A stretch of DNA of 44,614 bases. It comes from Chitinophagales bacterium. Lineage in GTDB: Bacteria; Bacteroidota; Bacteroidia; Chitinophagales; Chitinophagaceae. Made by a program: the position numbers and the translations under genes. The stretch's first letter is position 1. Each line of letters opens with the position of its first letter. Positions 32,507 through 41,057 of the stretch are shown here, in pieces. The stretch spans positions 1 through 44,614 of the forward strand of contig JAATFV010000156.1 of NCBI GenBank assembly GCA_015655015.1, written 5' to 3'. The notes beneath the pieces were generated by a model that was not told the DNA's origin, ran no database searches, and saw only the letters and a list, made by a program, of their open reading frames with translations.

Positions 32507-34966
32507 ATGAAAATACTATTTACCCTCTTATCCTGCTGCTTTCTACAAGCTGCCGCCGGCCAGGTCGCCGGGACACTCACTACGCCCGGGGGCCAGCCCA
32601 TTCCATCTGCCAATGTACTGTTATTGAGAAGCGGGGACAGCGCCCTTATAAAAGCTGCTGTAACGGATGAAAAAGGGGCTTACCGCATAGAAAATATCCG
32701 ACCGGGAAAGTATATGCTGCGGTTCAGCTGTGTAGGTTATCTCACAGAGAACGCCTCCCCCTTTGAGCTGATCGTTTCTGAAAAAAAGGACTTCGGAGCC
32801 CGGGTCCTGAAAGAAGATAACCGGCAGCTGGGAGCCGTGGTGGTCCGGGCAGAGAGACCTCCTTTCCAGCAACGGCCGGATGGTACGGTGGTAAATGTCG
32901 AAAACAGCATCCTGACAAAAGGAAGCTCCGCCCTGGAGGTATTGGAAAGATCCCCCGGTGTGGTGATAGACCACCGGAACAATAGTATTAATTTGAATGG
33001 AAAGAACGGCGTCACGGTGATGATCAATGGCAAATCGATGAATATGCCTGTCGAACAGGTGGTTAGCCTGCTAAATGGAATGAGTGCAGACGAGCTGGAA
33101 AAAATAGAATTATTGACCACGCCATCCGCCAGATATGATGCAGAAGGAAGTGCCGGTATCATCAATATCATCTTAAAGAAAAATAAGCGGCCAGGTACGA
33201 ACGGGTCTCTCTCCCTCACCGGAGGTTACGGCAAGGGAGAAAAAGGAACGGGCAGCCTCAACCTGGCGCAGAATACGGATAAGCTCGGCCTCTATGGCTC
33301 CTACACTTTTTCTCATGACAGGACCTATAGCGACCTGTATATTACCAGCTCGCAGAATATGCCGATCCTGGGGGGACAATTGGATGTGATCGTCCGGGAT
33401 ACGACAAGGGCCTTACGAAATAATCACAATGCTACATTTGGCCTGGATAGTAAACTAACTGCAAAAACTTCGGTCGGCGGCAGTGTAACCTATAATAACA
33501 GCACGGAGTCTTCCACCACGCCAAGCCATAACAACTACAACGTACTGCCGGATTCCCTGTTGCAGTATGATGGCCAGGTCACCGGAAATAATCGCTGGAA
33601 TAACCTGGTAACATCCATTTATGGGGAAAAAACGATCCGGGAAGGAGAAAAGGTCCTGCTCACCTTTGATTATCTCCACTTTGCCAATCATGACCCCACC
33701 GATATACAAAACTCTTTTCTCAATAAGGAGGGGACGCAGGCAGGCTCTAATGACAGTCTCTTTTCTCCCCGGCAAAAAGGCTATGCCAATACTTCGATAC
33801 AAGTGGGCGTGGCTAAATTGGATTATACGAAACAGCTGAGTAAAAAAACAAAACTGGAAGCCGGTGTTAAAGGAGCTTACACAAGGAGTACAAGCCTGTC
33901 CGGGATAGAAAGCCTGGTAAATGGAGCCTGGGCAGCCCGGTCGGAAGCCTCGAATGATATCCTAATAAAGGAAGGCATCGGAGCCGCTTATGCTTCGTTG
34001 AATGCCCGGATAACACCCTCGGTCAACCTCGTCATAGGAGCCCGGTATGAATATTCCAATACTAAAATGGACGATCGGAGGACCGGTCAGGGCATCGTTG
34101 ACCGGAAGCTGGGGGTACTGTTCCCCAATCTGTTCTTTTCAAAAAAGCTCAATGAGTTCGCTGACTGGCAATTGTCCTATACCAAAAGGATCAGCAGGCC
34201 TTCCTATAATGATCTGGCCTCTTATGTAGGGTACAGTGATCCCTCGGCCGTTTATACCGGGAATCCATTCCTGCTGCCCACCATCACCCACAATATAAAG
34301 CTGGGCTATAATTACCGGGGGTATTCCTTTTCCCTGCTGTTCAGCCGGGATGAAAATCCGATCGCCCGATACCAGATCACCGAGAGTCCTTCCAGGGACC
34401 TGCTCTATGTTTCTCCCCAAAACCTCAGCTGGCAGAATAACCTGAATTTTCAGACCAGTTTACCCTGGAAGGTCAACAATTGGTGGAGCATGAGCTACAG
34501 TTTTGCAGGGGGATTAAGGCAGTTCAGGGAAGACTATACCAAAGAACCCGTTGAGAAGACTTATTTCGGCTATTCGCTGAATTTTAGCCAGACTTTTACA
34601 CTGCCTCAAAATTTCTCTGCAGAAATTTCCGGGTGGTATAATTCCCGGGCTTATAACGGGACGACAGCTGTCGCCGGATTGGGAGCGCTGAATGCCGGGT
34701 TGAAAAAACAATTAAAGAACGATAAAGGGACTTTTCAGCTATCCTTTTCCGATCTGTTAAAGACCGTACGTTATAATGTCCGGTATGGCACCCTGACAGA
34801 AGAGGCATTTTCCATCAAAAATCATGTCACTGTCAATACGGAATCTTCTAAAATACCTATTCTGAAACTGACCTATTCCAGGTCTCTTGGCGCCGGGACG
34901 TTGAAGAGCTCCCGAAAACAGGATGGCGGGTCCGGCGATGAACGGGACAGGATCCGGAAGGATTAA
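32507..34966 (+). CDS. Outer-membrane beta-barrel receptor with N-terminal regulatory-like and plug domains
   Basis: 819 residues from the ATG at 32507; an upstream ATG at 32402 is unlikely because the signal peptide (MKILFTLLSCCFLQAAAGQ) starts at 32507. After it come a carboxypeptidase-regulatory-like domain (AGTLTTPGGQPIPSANVLLLRSG), a plug-like region (SALEVLERSPGVVIDHRNNSINLNGKNGVTVMING is split over a loop) and a barrel of the type named outer-membrane beta-barrel family protein (OMP_b-brl_3). The tail after the last strand is hydrophilic and ends GDERDRIRKD, as is common in this family. No classic TonB box is seen, so uptake of a ligand is not certain. The divergent LytS/LytTR genes are its likely regulators. 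Confidence 0.88.
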   Translation: MKILFTLLSCCFLQAAAGQVAGTLTTPGGQPIPSANVLLLRSGDSALIKAAVTDEKGAYRIENIRPGKYMLRFSCVGYLTENASPFELIVSEKKDFGARVLKEDNRQLGAVVVRAERPPFQQRPDGTVVNVENSILTKGSSALEVLERSPGVVIDHRNNSINLNGKNGVTVMINGKSMNMPVEQVVSLLNGMSADELEKIELLTTPSARYDAEGSAGIINIILKKNKRPGTNGSLSLTGGYGKGEKGTGSLNLAQNTDKLGLYGSYTFSHDRTYSDLYITSSQNMPILGGQLDVIVRDTTRALRNNHNATFGLDSKLTAKTSVGGSVTYNNSTESSTTPSHNNYNVLPDSLLQYDGQVTGNNRWNNLVTSIYGEKTIREGEKVLLTFDYLHFANHDPTDIQNSFLNKEGTQAGSNDSLFSPRQKGYANTSIQVGVAKLDYTKQLSKKTKLEAGVKGAYTRSTSLSGIESLVNGAWAARSEASNDILIKEGIGAAYASLNARITPSVNLVIGARYEYSNTKMDDRRTGQGIVDRKLGVLFPNLFFSKKLNEFADWQLSYTKRISRPSYNDLASYVGYSDPSAVYTGNPFLLPTITHNIKLGYNYRGYSFSLLFSRDENPIARYQITESPSRDLLYVSPQNLSWQNNLNFQTSLPWKVNNWWSMSYSFAGGLRQFREDYTKEPVEKTYFGYSLNFSQTFTLPQNFSAEISGWYNSRAYNGTTAVAGLGALNAGLKKQLKNDKGTFQLSFSDLLKTVRYNVRYGTLTEEAFSIKNHVTVNTESSKIPILKLTYSRSLGAGTLKSSRKQDGGSGDERDRIRKD

Positions 34967-34992
34967 AAGGTACATCGACCGTCTGGCAGTTG

Positions 34993-36558
34993 TTATAGTT
35001 CATAACGTTCCGCGCTATAAGCGAGCTGTCCCTTCGTAACGGCCAGGGCCAGTAGCCAGACCTTCTTTCCTTTACCAATGGCCGTTTCATAGTACCGGTT
35101 CCGGTGGATTTGTGCCATTCCTTCTGCAAGGGCGACTTCCAACTCTTCCGGTGTTGCTGTATATTTCAGCTCCGTCACATACGTTAACCCGGGCAACTGA
35201 ATGATCATATCCGGTCGCCCCTTATCCGTGTGCACTTCGGCCTGCCCTGAAATACCCATCAGCAGCAGTGTCATTTGTAATAACGCATGGTAATGGGCTT
35301 CATAAGGAAGATGCGTATCGTAAGTGATATGTGCAAACAATAACCGCAGGTTCCCGATCGCGGTCTCCTGATCTTCCTGTTCCAATCCCCGACGAAAGCC
35401 GTCCACGAGGGTCTTTACTTCGTATCTCGTCTTGCCTGTCATCCGGGGTAACAGAAAATTGGACAGGGAAAACCGGACTTCATTATTGGGAATTTCCAAT
35501 TGATAGCTATCTCCTATCTGCTTTTTAATCGTCAGATAGCCGGTCTGGAAGAACAGGGCAATCGTATCCATCTCCTCCAGAGCCTGGCTACTGGAAAATG
35601 TTCTGCTTACGACAAGCTCATCTTTCAATACCGGCGTAAAATCACCCCGCTCTGCCATAAGCTCCAGCAGGAAGGTGGGAGTGCCGGTGTCGAACCAATG
35701 CGGATCGAATTTCCTTTTCTCCAATAACAGCAGAGTAGAGAACGGGTTGTACACAAAGGTCTCCCCATCCCAGGAGTAGCCATTGTACCAATATTTAATT
35801 TTTTCCAGCAATTGCTCCCGGGCAAGCGATTCACTGGCGGCCAAATGTCCGATATGTTCCGTAAAACTGGTTTCAAGCTCTTCCTGCGTATACCCGCAGA
35901 TACCGGCATATTGTCCGTCCAGCGAAATATCGTTCAAATTATTCAAGCCCGAAAATATCGACACCTGGGATATCTTCGACACGCCTGTCAGGAAAACAAA
36001 ATGTAATTTTTCGGTTTGTTTTTTGAGGACCGTATAAAACTCCCTTAAAATATCCCGGATATCAGCGGCCAGCTCCGGTTTATGTAAGGTGTCCTGGATG
36101 GGTTTATCGTACTCATCCACCAGCACCACCACCCTACGACCGGTCTTATTATACAGTTCTTCAATCAGGTCGAATAATTGCTCCGCAGGAGAGGGAGCCG
36201 TTAGCTCAATACCGGCTCTTTGCCCCAATCTCTTCAGATAATGAACTAATGAATTGGAAAAGATCTCTGCCGTTGTCTTCGTTATTCCGCTCATGTCCAG
36301 ATGCACTACCGGGTATTGTTGTTCCCAGTCTATTTTATCAGCAATGTAAAGTCCTTCAAACAGCTCTTTCTTTCCTTCAAACATGGCTTTTATCGTGGAC
36401 AACAGCAGGGATTTCCCAAACCGACGGGGACGGGAAAGAAAAAAGGAGCTTCCTCCCGATTGTAACAATTGCTGTATGTAATTCGTTTTATCCACATAGA
36501 CACAGTCTTTTTCAACCAGCTCGACAAAACTTTGAACGCCTATCGGTAATTTCTTCAT
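34993..36558 (-). CDS. AAA-ATPase with C-terminal PD-(D/E)XK nuclease-like domain
   Basis: A 521-residue protein of a family found in many copies in Bacteroidota (AAA-ATPase-like plus PDDEXK_9). The start MKKLPIGVQSFVELVEKDCVYVDKT is the family signature. The P-loop is RPRRFGKSLLLST (residues 43-55) and Walker B is VVVLVDEYDKP (143-153). The C-terminal nuclease-like core has GRPDMIIQL and ELKY (Glu463, Lys465), the D...ExK pattern. Function is not established for the family; links to mobile elements or defence are suspected. It is convergent with the receptor gene, with 26 bp between the stops. A -7 box TATCTTTG lies 14 bp upstream of its ATG. Confidence 0.93.
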   Translation of the reverse strand: MKKLPIGVQSFVELVEKDCVYVDKTNYIQQLLQSGGSSFFLSRPRRFGKSLLLSTIKAMFEGKKELFEGLYIADKIDWEQQYPVVHLDMSGITKTTAEIFSNSLVHYLKRLGQRAGIELTAPSPAEQLFDLIEELYNKTGRRVVVLVDEYDKPIQDTLHKPELAADIRDILREFYTVLKKQTEKLHFVFLTGVSKISQVSIFSGLNNLNDISLDGQYAGICGYTQEELETSFTEHIGHLAASESLAREQLLEKIKYWYNGYSWDGETFVYNPFSTLLLLEKRKFDPHWFDTGTPTFLLELMAERGDFTPVLKDELVVSRTFSSSQALEEMDTIALFFQTGYLTIKKQIGDSYQLEIPNNEVRFSLSNFLLPRMTGKTRYEVKTLVDGFRRGLEQEDQETAIGNLRLLFAHITYDTHLPYEAHYHALLQMTLLLMGISGQAEVHTDKGRPDMIIQLPGLTYVTELKYTATPEELEVALAEGMAQIHRNRYYETAIGKGKKVWLLALAVTKGQLAYSAERYEL

Positions 36559-36572
36559 AGAAAACCTTTGCG

Positions 36573-36580
36573 CAAAGATA
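36573..36580 (-). promoter_or_regulatory. Bacteroidota -7 element TATCTTTG upstream of the AAA-ATPase gene
   Basis: TATCTTTG on the minus strand fits TAnnTTTG and lies 14 bp before the ATG. No TTTG is present 19-21 bp upstream. It sits just beyond the porV remnant. Confidence 0.5.
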
Positions 36581-36614
36581 CTTTTTTCGACGGATTCTCT
36601 TTCCCAGGGATGTT

Positions 36615-36756
36615 CTATTTCCCGAAATGGAAGTTCACCCGAACCGGACCGTATTGGTCAGCGGGTTCCTCGGCACGCCATTATCGCCCTGCGCAAGGTA
36701 GGACAGGTTGAGGTCTAGGGCATTCAGTTTTAGTCCGGGACTGGCCGTGAAAAGGA
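36615..36756 (-). pseudogene. Remnant of the 3' end of a porV-like gene
   Basis: Directly after the stop of the TonB receptor gene, the minus strand reads LFTASPGLKLNALDLNLS, then YLAQGDNGVPRNPLTNTVRFG. This aligns residue by residue with the end of the PorV-family protein at 40037-41056 (FTAGAGLRFQWAQIDMS, YLAGSGNGVTRNPLSNTVRLG). A TGA (36635-36637) follows in this frame, but shifting one base restores VNFHFGK and a TAG (36615-36617), matching LSFALGKKK. So it is a piece of about 47 codons with a one-base deletion near its end. The 5' part is missing, as if lost by deletion or recombination ending exactly at the receptor gene. It differs in sequence from the intact copy, so it is an older paralogue, not a fresh duplicate. 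Confidence 0.85.
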
Positions 36757-39700
36757 TTAAAAGGTATATCGTAGTCCTCCCTGCATCTGCCAGCGGCTGT
36801 TAAAAAAATCCACCGAATAAGGTTTGCCCGGATCCTGGAAAGTATACTGCGGATACCCACCCACTACCCTGTTGGGAATATAAGGCGTGAGCCCGACACT
36901 GGCCGTGGAATTGAAGGTGTTTGGCGAAAAATAGGACCAGCCCCAATTCTTGTTGAGCAGGTTCGCCAGGTTGATGATATCCCAGGTAAGACTGATCACA
37001 TGCCCGTTCTTCCAGTGCCACTCCTGCACGAACCGGAAGTCAGCCGTCGTATTCCATGGCGTCCGACCCATATTCCGCTCTGTAAAATTCCCCCGCCGGC
37101 TATTTAAATACCCGTTCTTATCGATAAAGGCATTGAACGCATCCGCCTGGGCCTGCTTCGTCGTCACCAGCGATCCATTCTTATCATACACATCCTGGAA
37201 GAACCGCGAAGCCTCGTCCCGGAATGGCACATAGGCCAGGCTCACCTGCTGTGCCGTATTCTGCACACTGTTGTTCACAAAACCCCAGGTAAAAGGCGAA
37301 CCCGACTGCGACTGCATATACAAGGAGAACCGGGAAACCCACTGCCTGTTCCAGTCCAGCCGGTAGGCCAGTGTCCCCGTCAGCCGGTGACGGACATCAA
37401 AATTCGAAAAGCCCAGCCCCGCATTATTCGGATTCAATGACTGGTTCAGCTGCCAGTTCGATTCCATCGAGTTCCGGATGCCGTTGGAAACATCCTTCGA
37501 CTGCCCATAGGTATAGGCCGCAGTCACGAACAAACCCATCGGCCATTGCTTGCTCACCTGTCCTGTCAGCGTATACCGATAACCTAAAGTCGTATTCCCC
37601 AGCTCATAGGCCGCCGCCAGGTTCGGATCGACCGTCCCCGTAAATATCGGCTGCCGGTGCGCCACCGAATCATAGGCATAATAAGAATATACCCCTTTGT
37701 AATTGATCTGCGTGAACTTCACATCGTACAAGGTCTTCGTATAGATCCCTTCCAGCGTCAGCTTCCAGCCGTCACGACTGTAGTCCAGCGCCAGGCTGCT
37801 CCGCCATACCCTCGGCATCTTAAAGTTATTGTCGACCGCATCCACCTGCGTAGTACCGATATATTTATTGTTCACCACTTGTCCGTTCTGCTGCGCAAAT
37901 GCCGCAATGCCATTGGCAGGCGCATTCAATACGCTTCCCCCGTTGACAAAGGGAGTGCTCGTCGCCCGCTGATCATAATACCCATAGCTGTCTCCGTTGT
38001 TATAAAAACTATAGCCCAGCCAGGCAAACGGTATCCGGCCCGTAAAGATGCCCGAACCGCCGCGTAAGACCAGCTCGTTGTTCCCTACGATATTCCAGCT
38101 GAACCCGATCCTTGGCGAGACCGCAGGTTTTGTAAAGTAATGATTGGTGATCTGGTTCAGGGGAGTAAAGCTCAGGCTGCTGTCCGGGACAGGATCGGTA
38201 TCCGCATGCTGCATCCGGTAACTAATGGTCTGCTTTTTCGGCACATTGGTATAGTCCAGCCGCAGTCCTCCCGTAAACCGGAACCGGCGGCTCACCCGGA
38301 TCTCATCCTGCGCATACACACTGTAAAAATTGATATGGAACAAGGCCGATGGATTCGCCATGATAGATTCCCGGCTGTTATTGACAAAATTATACGCCCC
38401 GCGAACCCGCGCAGGTTCCCCTGCCAGCAAGGTCTCCAGGGCTGTCTCCCCCGTCGCCGGATTGTCCTGGTAGTCTACCCGGCCATTCCAGGCGTTGACA
38501 AATCCGTATTGAATATTGTACAGCTCGTTGTGTGTCCCGAATAAAAAAGTATGTTTCCCCTGATACCAGGTCAAGTTATCCGTGATCTCCGTCGTCCGCT
38601 GCCGCATATCGAAGATGCTTGCCTCCCGATCGGTACCCAGGTAGATCGTCGTGCCCGGCGTCTTCCCCTGGATCTGTACCTGCGGGAAGGCCGGATTATT
38701 AGGGTCACGATAATCATGAATAGCCGAATACCCCGCCACCAGGCTGTTCGACAAGGCCCCGCTAAAACGCGATTTCAGCTCTGCTACCGTCGCATTCTGA
38801 TTGTTCACCTGCTCATAGGCAATGCCGGAGTAACGGAATTCCAGCTCATCCCGCTCCAGATTCGTCGATTTCGAAAAGACCAGGTTGTTGCGTATCGTCA
38901 ATTGATGTTTGTCATTGATATTCCAGTCCAGCCGGTTAAAGAATTTCTGCGACCGGGAATACGTATCAAAATTCCCATAGGTCCCCGGATCGTATTTATA
39001 GTTGTTGATCAGAAAATCCCGGATCGTCTTTGCCTCCGCCGCATCGATCACCCGCGCCGCATCCGGCGACGCCGCTCCCTGCGTAACCGGGTCTACCCGG
39101 TCTGTGATCTCGAAGTTGGTAAAAAAGAACACTTTGTCCTTTACGATCGGGAAACCAACCCTTATCCCCGTCTGGTACTCATGAAAAGAAGAAGGGATCT
39201 TACTTTTATCGCCTGCATTTTCTTTGCCCGTCAAGGTGGCATTCCGCCCAAACGCATACACCGAACCCGTCACCGTATTCGTTCCGCTCCGCGTCACCGC
39301 GTTGATGCTCCCACCCGTAAAATTCCCGATCTTGACATCATACGGCGCCAGGTAGACCTGCACATCCTCGATCGCATCCATCGAGATCGGGTTCGTCCGC
39401 GTCGAAGAACCCATCATACCACCCGTTCCGCTGATGCCGCCAGCCGACGGGCTGAACCCGATCGCGTCGTTGTTGATCGCGCCGTCAATCGTCACATTGT
39501 TGTACCGGAAGCTGCTGCCCATAAAACTATTATCCTTGCTCGCCTGGGGCACCATCTTCGTGATATCCGTAATGCTCCGTGATATCGAAGGGGTACGTAA
39601 GATGGATTCCCGGGAAAAATTACTTCCTGCGCCAAACCGGTCAACCCGTGTGCCGCGCGGCGCCGCATGAACCACTACGCCCGCCAGCTCCTGCGCCTGT

Positions 39701-40032
39701 GGTAACAACCGGAAATCCATTGTCCCCGCTACTCCAAGCCCGACCTGCACATCCCCTTGCGACACAGCAGCCATTCCAGCCGACGAAACCGTGATCGTAT
39801 ATGGCCCGCCCACCCGCATATTCGCCAGATGCCAGCGTCCATCCCCGGAAGTCCTTGCCGTATACTTCGTCCCCGACGGCACATGTATCGCAACTACAGT
39901 CACACCCGCCAGCGGCGCTCCCGTACTGTCCATAATTACTCCGCCATATGCGCCCGTCGTCTCCTGCGCCCTGCCGGCCAACGCCAGTCCCAATAACAAT
40001 ACAAATCCTATAAATTGCTTCAGCATGCTCAT
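36757..40032 (-). CDS. Oar-like TonB-dependent outer-membrane receptor with carboxypeptidase-regulatory-like domain
   Basis: 1091 residues from the ATG at 40032 (ATG at 40026 is also possible; a TTG further upstream would overlap porV). The signal peptide is MLKQFIGFVLLLGLALAGRAQ. Then come a regulatory-like domain (GGVIMDSTGAPLAGVTVVAIHVPSG), a plug with TPSISRSITDITKMVPQAS, YNNVTIDGAINND and DVQVYLAPYDVKIGNFTGGSINAVTRSGTN (split over strands), and a long barrel ending WQMQGGLRYTF. This is the Oar group of TonB receptors, linked in other bacteria to protein or large-ligand transport and to surface adhesion. It starts 4 bp after the porV stop, so it is in the same operon as the T9SS cargo. 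Confidence 0.93.
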   Translation of the reverse strand: MSMLKQFIGFVLLLGLALAGRAQETTGAYGGVIMDSTGAPLAGVTVVAIHVPSGTKYTARTSGDGRWHLANMRVGGPYTITVSSAGMAAVSQGDVQVGLGVAGTMDFRLLPQAQELAGVVVHAAPRGTRVDRFGAGSNFSRESILRTPSISRSITDITKMVPQASKDNSFMGSSFRYNNVTIDGAINNDAIGFSPSAGGISGTGGMMGSSTRTNPISMDAIEDVQVYLAPYDVKIGNFTGGSINAVTRSGTNTVTGSVYAFGRNATLTGKENAGDKSKIPSSFHEYQTGIRVGFPIVKDKVFFFTNFEITDRVDPVTQGAASPDAARVIDAAEAKTIRDFLINNYKYDPGTYGNFDTYSRSQKFFNRLDWNINDKHQLTIRNNLVFSKSTNLERDELEFRYSGIAYEQVNNQNATVAELKSRFSGALSNSLVAGYSAIHDYRDPNNPAFPQVQIQGKTPGTTIYLGTDREASIFDMRQRTTEITDNLTWYQGKHTFLFGTHNELYNIQYGFVNAWNGRVDYQDNPATGETALETLLAGEPARVRGAYNFVNNSRESIMANPSALFHINFYSVYAQDEIRVSRRFRFTGGLRLDYTNVPKKQTISYRMQHADTDPVPDSSLSFTPLNQITNHYFTKPAVSPRIGFSWNIVGNNELVLRGGSGIFTGRIPFAWLGYSFYNNGDSYGYYDQRATSTPFVNGGSVLNAPANGIAAFAQQNGQVVNNKYIGTTQVDAVDNNFKMPRVWRSSLALDYSRDGWKLTLEGIYTKTLYDVKFTQINYKGVYSYYAYDSVAHRQPIFTGTVDPNLAAAYELGNTTLGYRYTLTGQVSKQWPMGLFVTAAYTYGQSKDVSNGIRNSMESNWQLNQSLNPNNAGLGFSNFDVRHRLTGTLAYRLDWNRQWVSRFSLYMQSQSGSPFTWGFVNNSVQNTAQQVSLAYVPFRDEASRFFQDVYDKNGSLVTTKQAQADAFNAFIDKNGYLNSRRGNFTERNMGRTPWNTTADFRFVQEWHWKNGHVISLTWDIINLANLLNKNWGWSYFSPNTFNSTASVGLTPYIPNRVVGGYPQYTFQDPGKPYSVDFFNSRWQMQGGLRYTF

Positions 40033-40036
40033 AGAT

Positions 40037-41056
40037 TTATTTTTTCTTGCCCAATGCAAAACTTAACCCCAGCCGTACCGTATTGGATAAAGGATTACGT
40101 GTCACCCCATTGCCCGATCCCGCCAGGTACGACATATCGATCTGCGCCCACTGGAACCGCAAACCCGCGCCCGCCGTAAAGAACGACTGATCGCCCTTCG
40201 CCTTATCTCCCACATGATACCCCGTCCGCAATAACAGCAAATGATCGTATTCATACTCCACTCCCGCAGCGCCCTGGTACTCCTCCGCCGATGCAGGCGT
40301 CAGCAGATGATTCGCTTCCACTCCAAACGTCAATTGATTCACCTCATCGATCGTTGCTGTATAACCTACCCCCAGTCCCACTGTCGTCGGTAAAGACGAC
40401 TTCATCGTCGCATCATTCGTGTAATTGATCTTCGTCCCCAGGTTGGACAGCACCAGCCCTGCGCTCAACCCCGATACGCCATGATAATACAACGACACAT
40501 CCGTCGCCAGCGCGTTCCCCGCTTTATAGCTCGTTCCGTTCACCGTCCCGTTCGCCAGATCCGAATGAATATAGCGGAAGGCCAGTCCCAGGCTCAATGC
40601 CCCCGACAGCTTACGGGTATACCCGCCGTCAAACGAGAACTCCCGGGGATGGGCCGCCCCTAATTTATTCCCACTATAATCGGTCACCGCATAGTCCCCT
40701 ATGTTAAAATACCGGAACCCAATACCCACCGCCTGGTTCTCGTCCAGCTGGTGATACCCCGATACCGTTGCCAGGTATACCCCATCCACCACATCATGCA
40801 TCCACGGTGTATAGTTCACCGAAATGGCGCTCCGCTCCGCAGCAAAAGGCAGCTTGGCCAGATTATGAAACACATCATCCCCACCTCCGGGGCGCGTCGC
40901 GACCCCCATATCCCCCATACCTGCTGCCCGTGCATCCGGGGAAATCCGTAAAAAAGGCACCGCCGTCGTTGCAATATTCACCGAAGAAGTCTGGGCAAAC
41001 ACCCGGCCCTGACCCCATATCAATAGGGCCATAAAGGCGATTACTATCTTTTTCAT
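40037..41056 (-). CDS. porV: PorV-family type IX secretion outer-membrane protein (paralogue)
   Basis: A 339-residue outer-membrane barrel with a signal peptide ending VFAQ. The start of the mature protein, ATTAVPFLRISPDARAAGMGDMGVAT, is the PorV/PorQ signature, followed by DVFHNLAKLPFA, SVNYTPWMHDVVDGVYLA and RNPLSNTVRLGLSFALGK at the end. PorV carries T9SS cargo from the translocon SprA to the attachment complex by binding the cargo's C-terminal domain. At 339 residues it is shorter than the usual PorV (about 380-400). It starts 1 bp after the stop of a T9SS cargo gene and is followed after 4 bp by a TonB receptor, so it is more likely a dedicated partner than the housekeeping PorV. PorQ cannot be excluded. 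Confidence 0.88.
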   Translation of the reverse strand: MKKIVIAFMALLIWGQGRVFAQTSSVNIATTAVPFLRISPDARAAGMGDMGVATRPGGGDDVFHNLAKLPFAAERSAISVNYTPWMHDVVDGVYLATVSGYHQLDENQAVGIGFRYFNIGDYAVTDYSGNKLGAAHPREFSFDGGYTRKLSGALSLGLAFRYIHSDLANGTVNGTSYKAGNALATDVSLYYHGVSGLSAGLVLSNLGTKINYTNDATMKSSLPTTVGLGVGYTATIDEVNQLTFGVEANHLLTPASAEEYQGAAGVEYEYDHLLLLRTGYHVGDKAKGDQSFFTAGAGLRFQWAQIDMSYLAGSGNGVTRNPLSNTVRLGLSFALGKKK

Positions 41057-41057
41057 C

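Noticed and set aside
34993..36558. AAA-ATPase/PD-(D/E)XK gene as a defence system
   Set aside because: The family is very common in Bacteroidota as a stand-alone gene, no partner defence gene is adjacent, and a role is not established.
38551..39582. Long + strand open frame (343 codons) inside the TonB receptor gene, and similar long frames at 42663-43829, 10345-11271 and 23999-24913
   Set aside because: They lie antisense to clear, domain-rich genes, are rich in Arg/His/Pro/Ile without any domain pattern, and are the expected side effect of the codon composition of the real genes.
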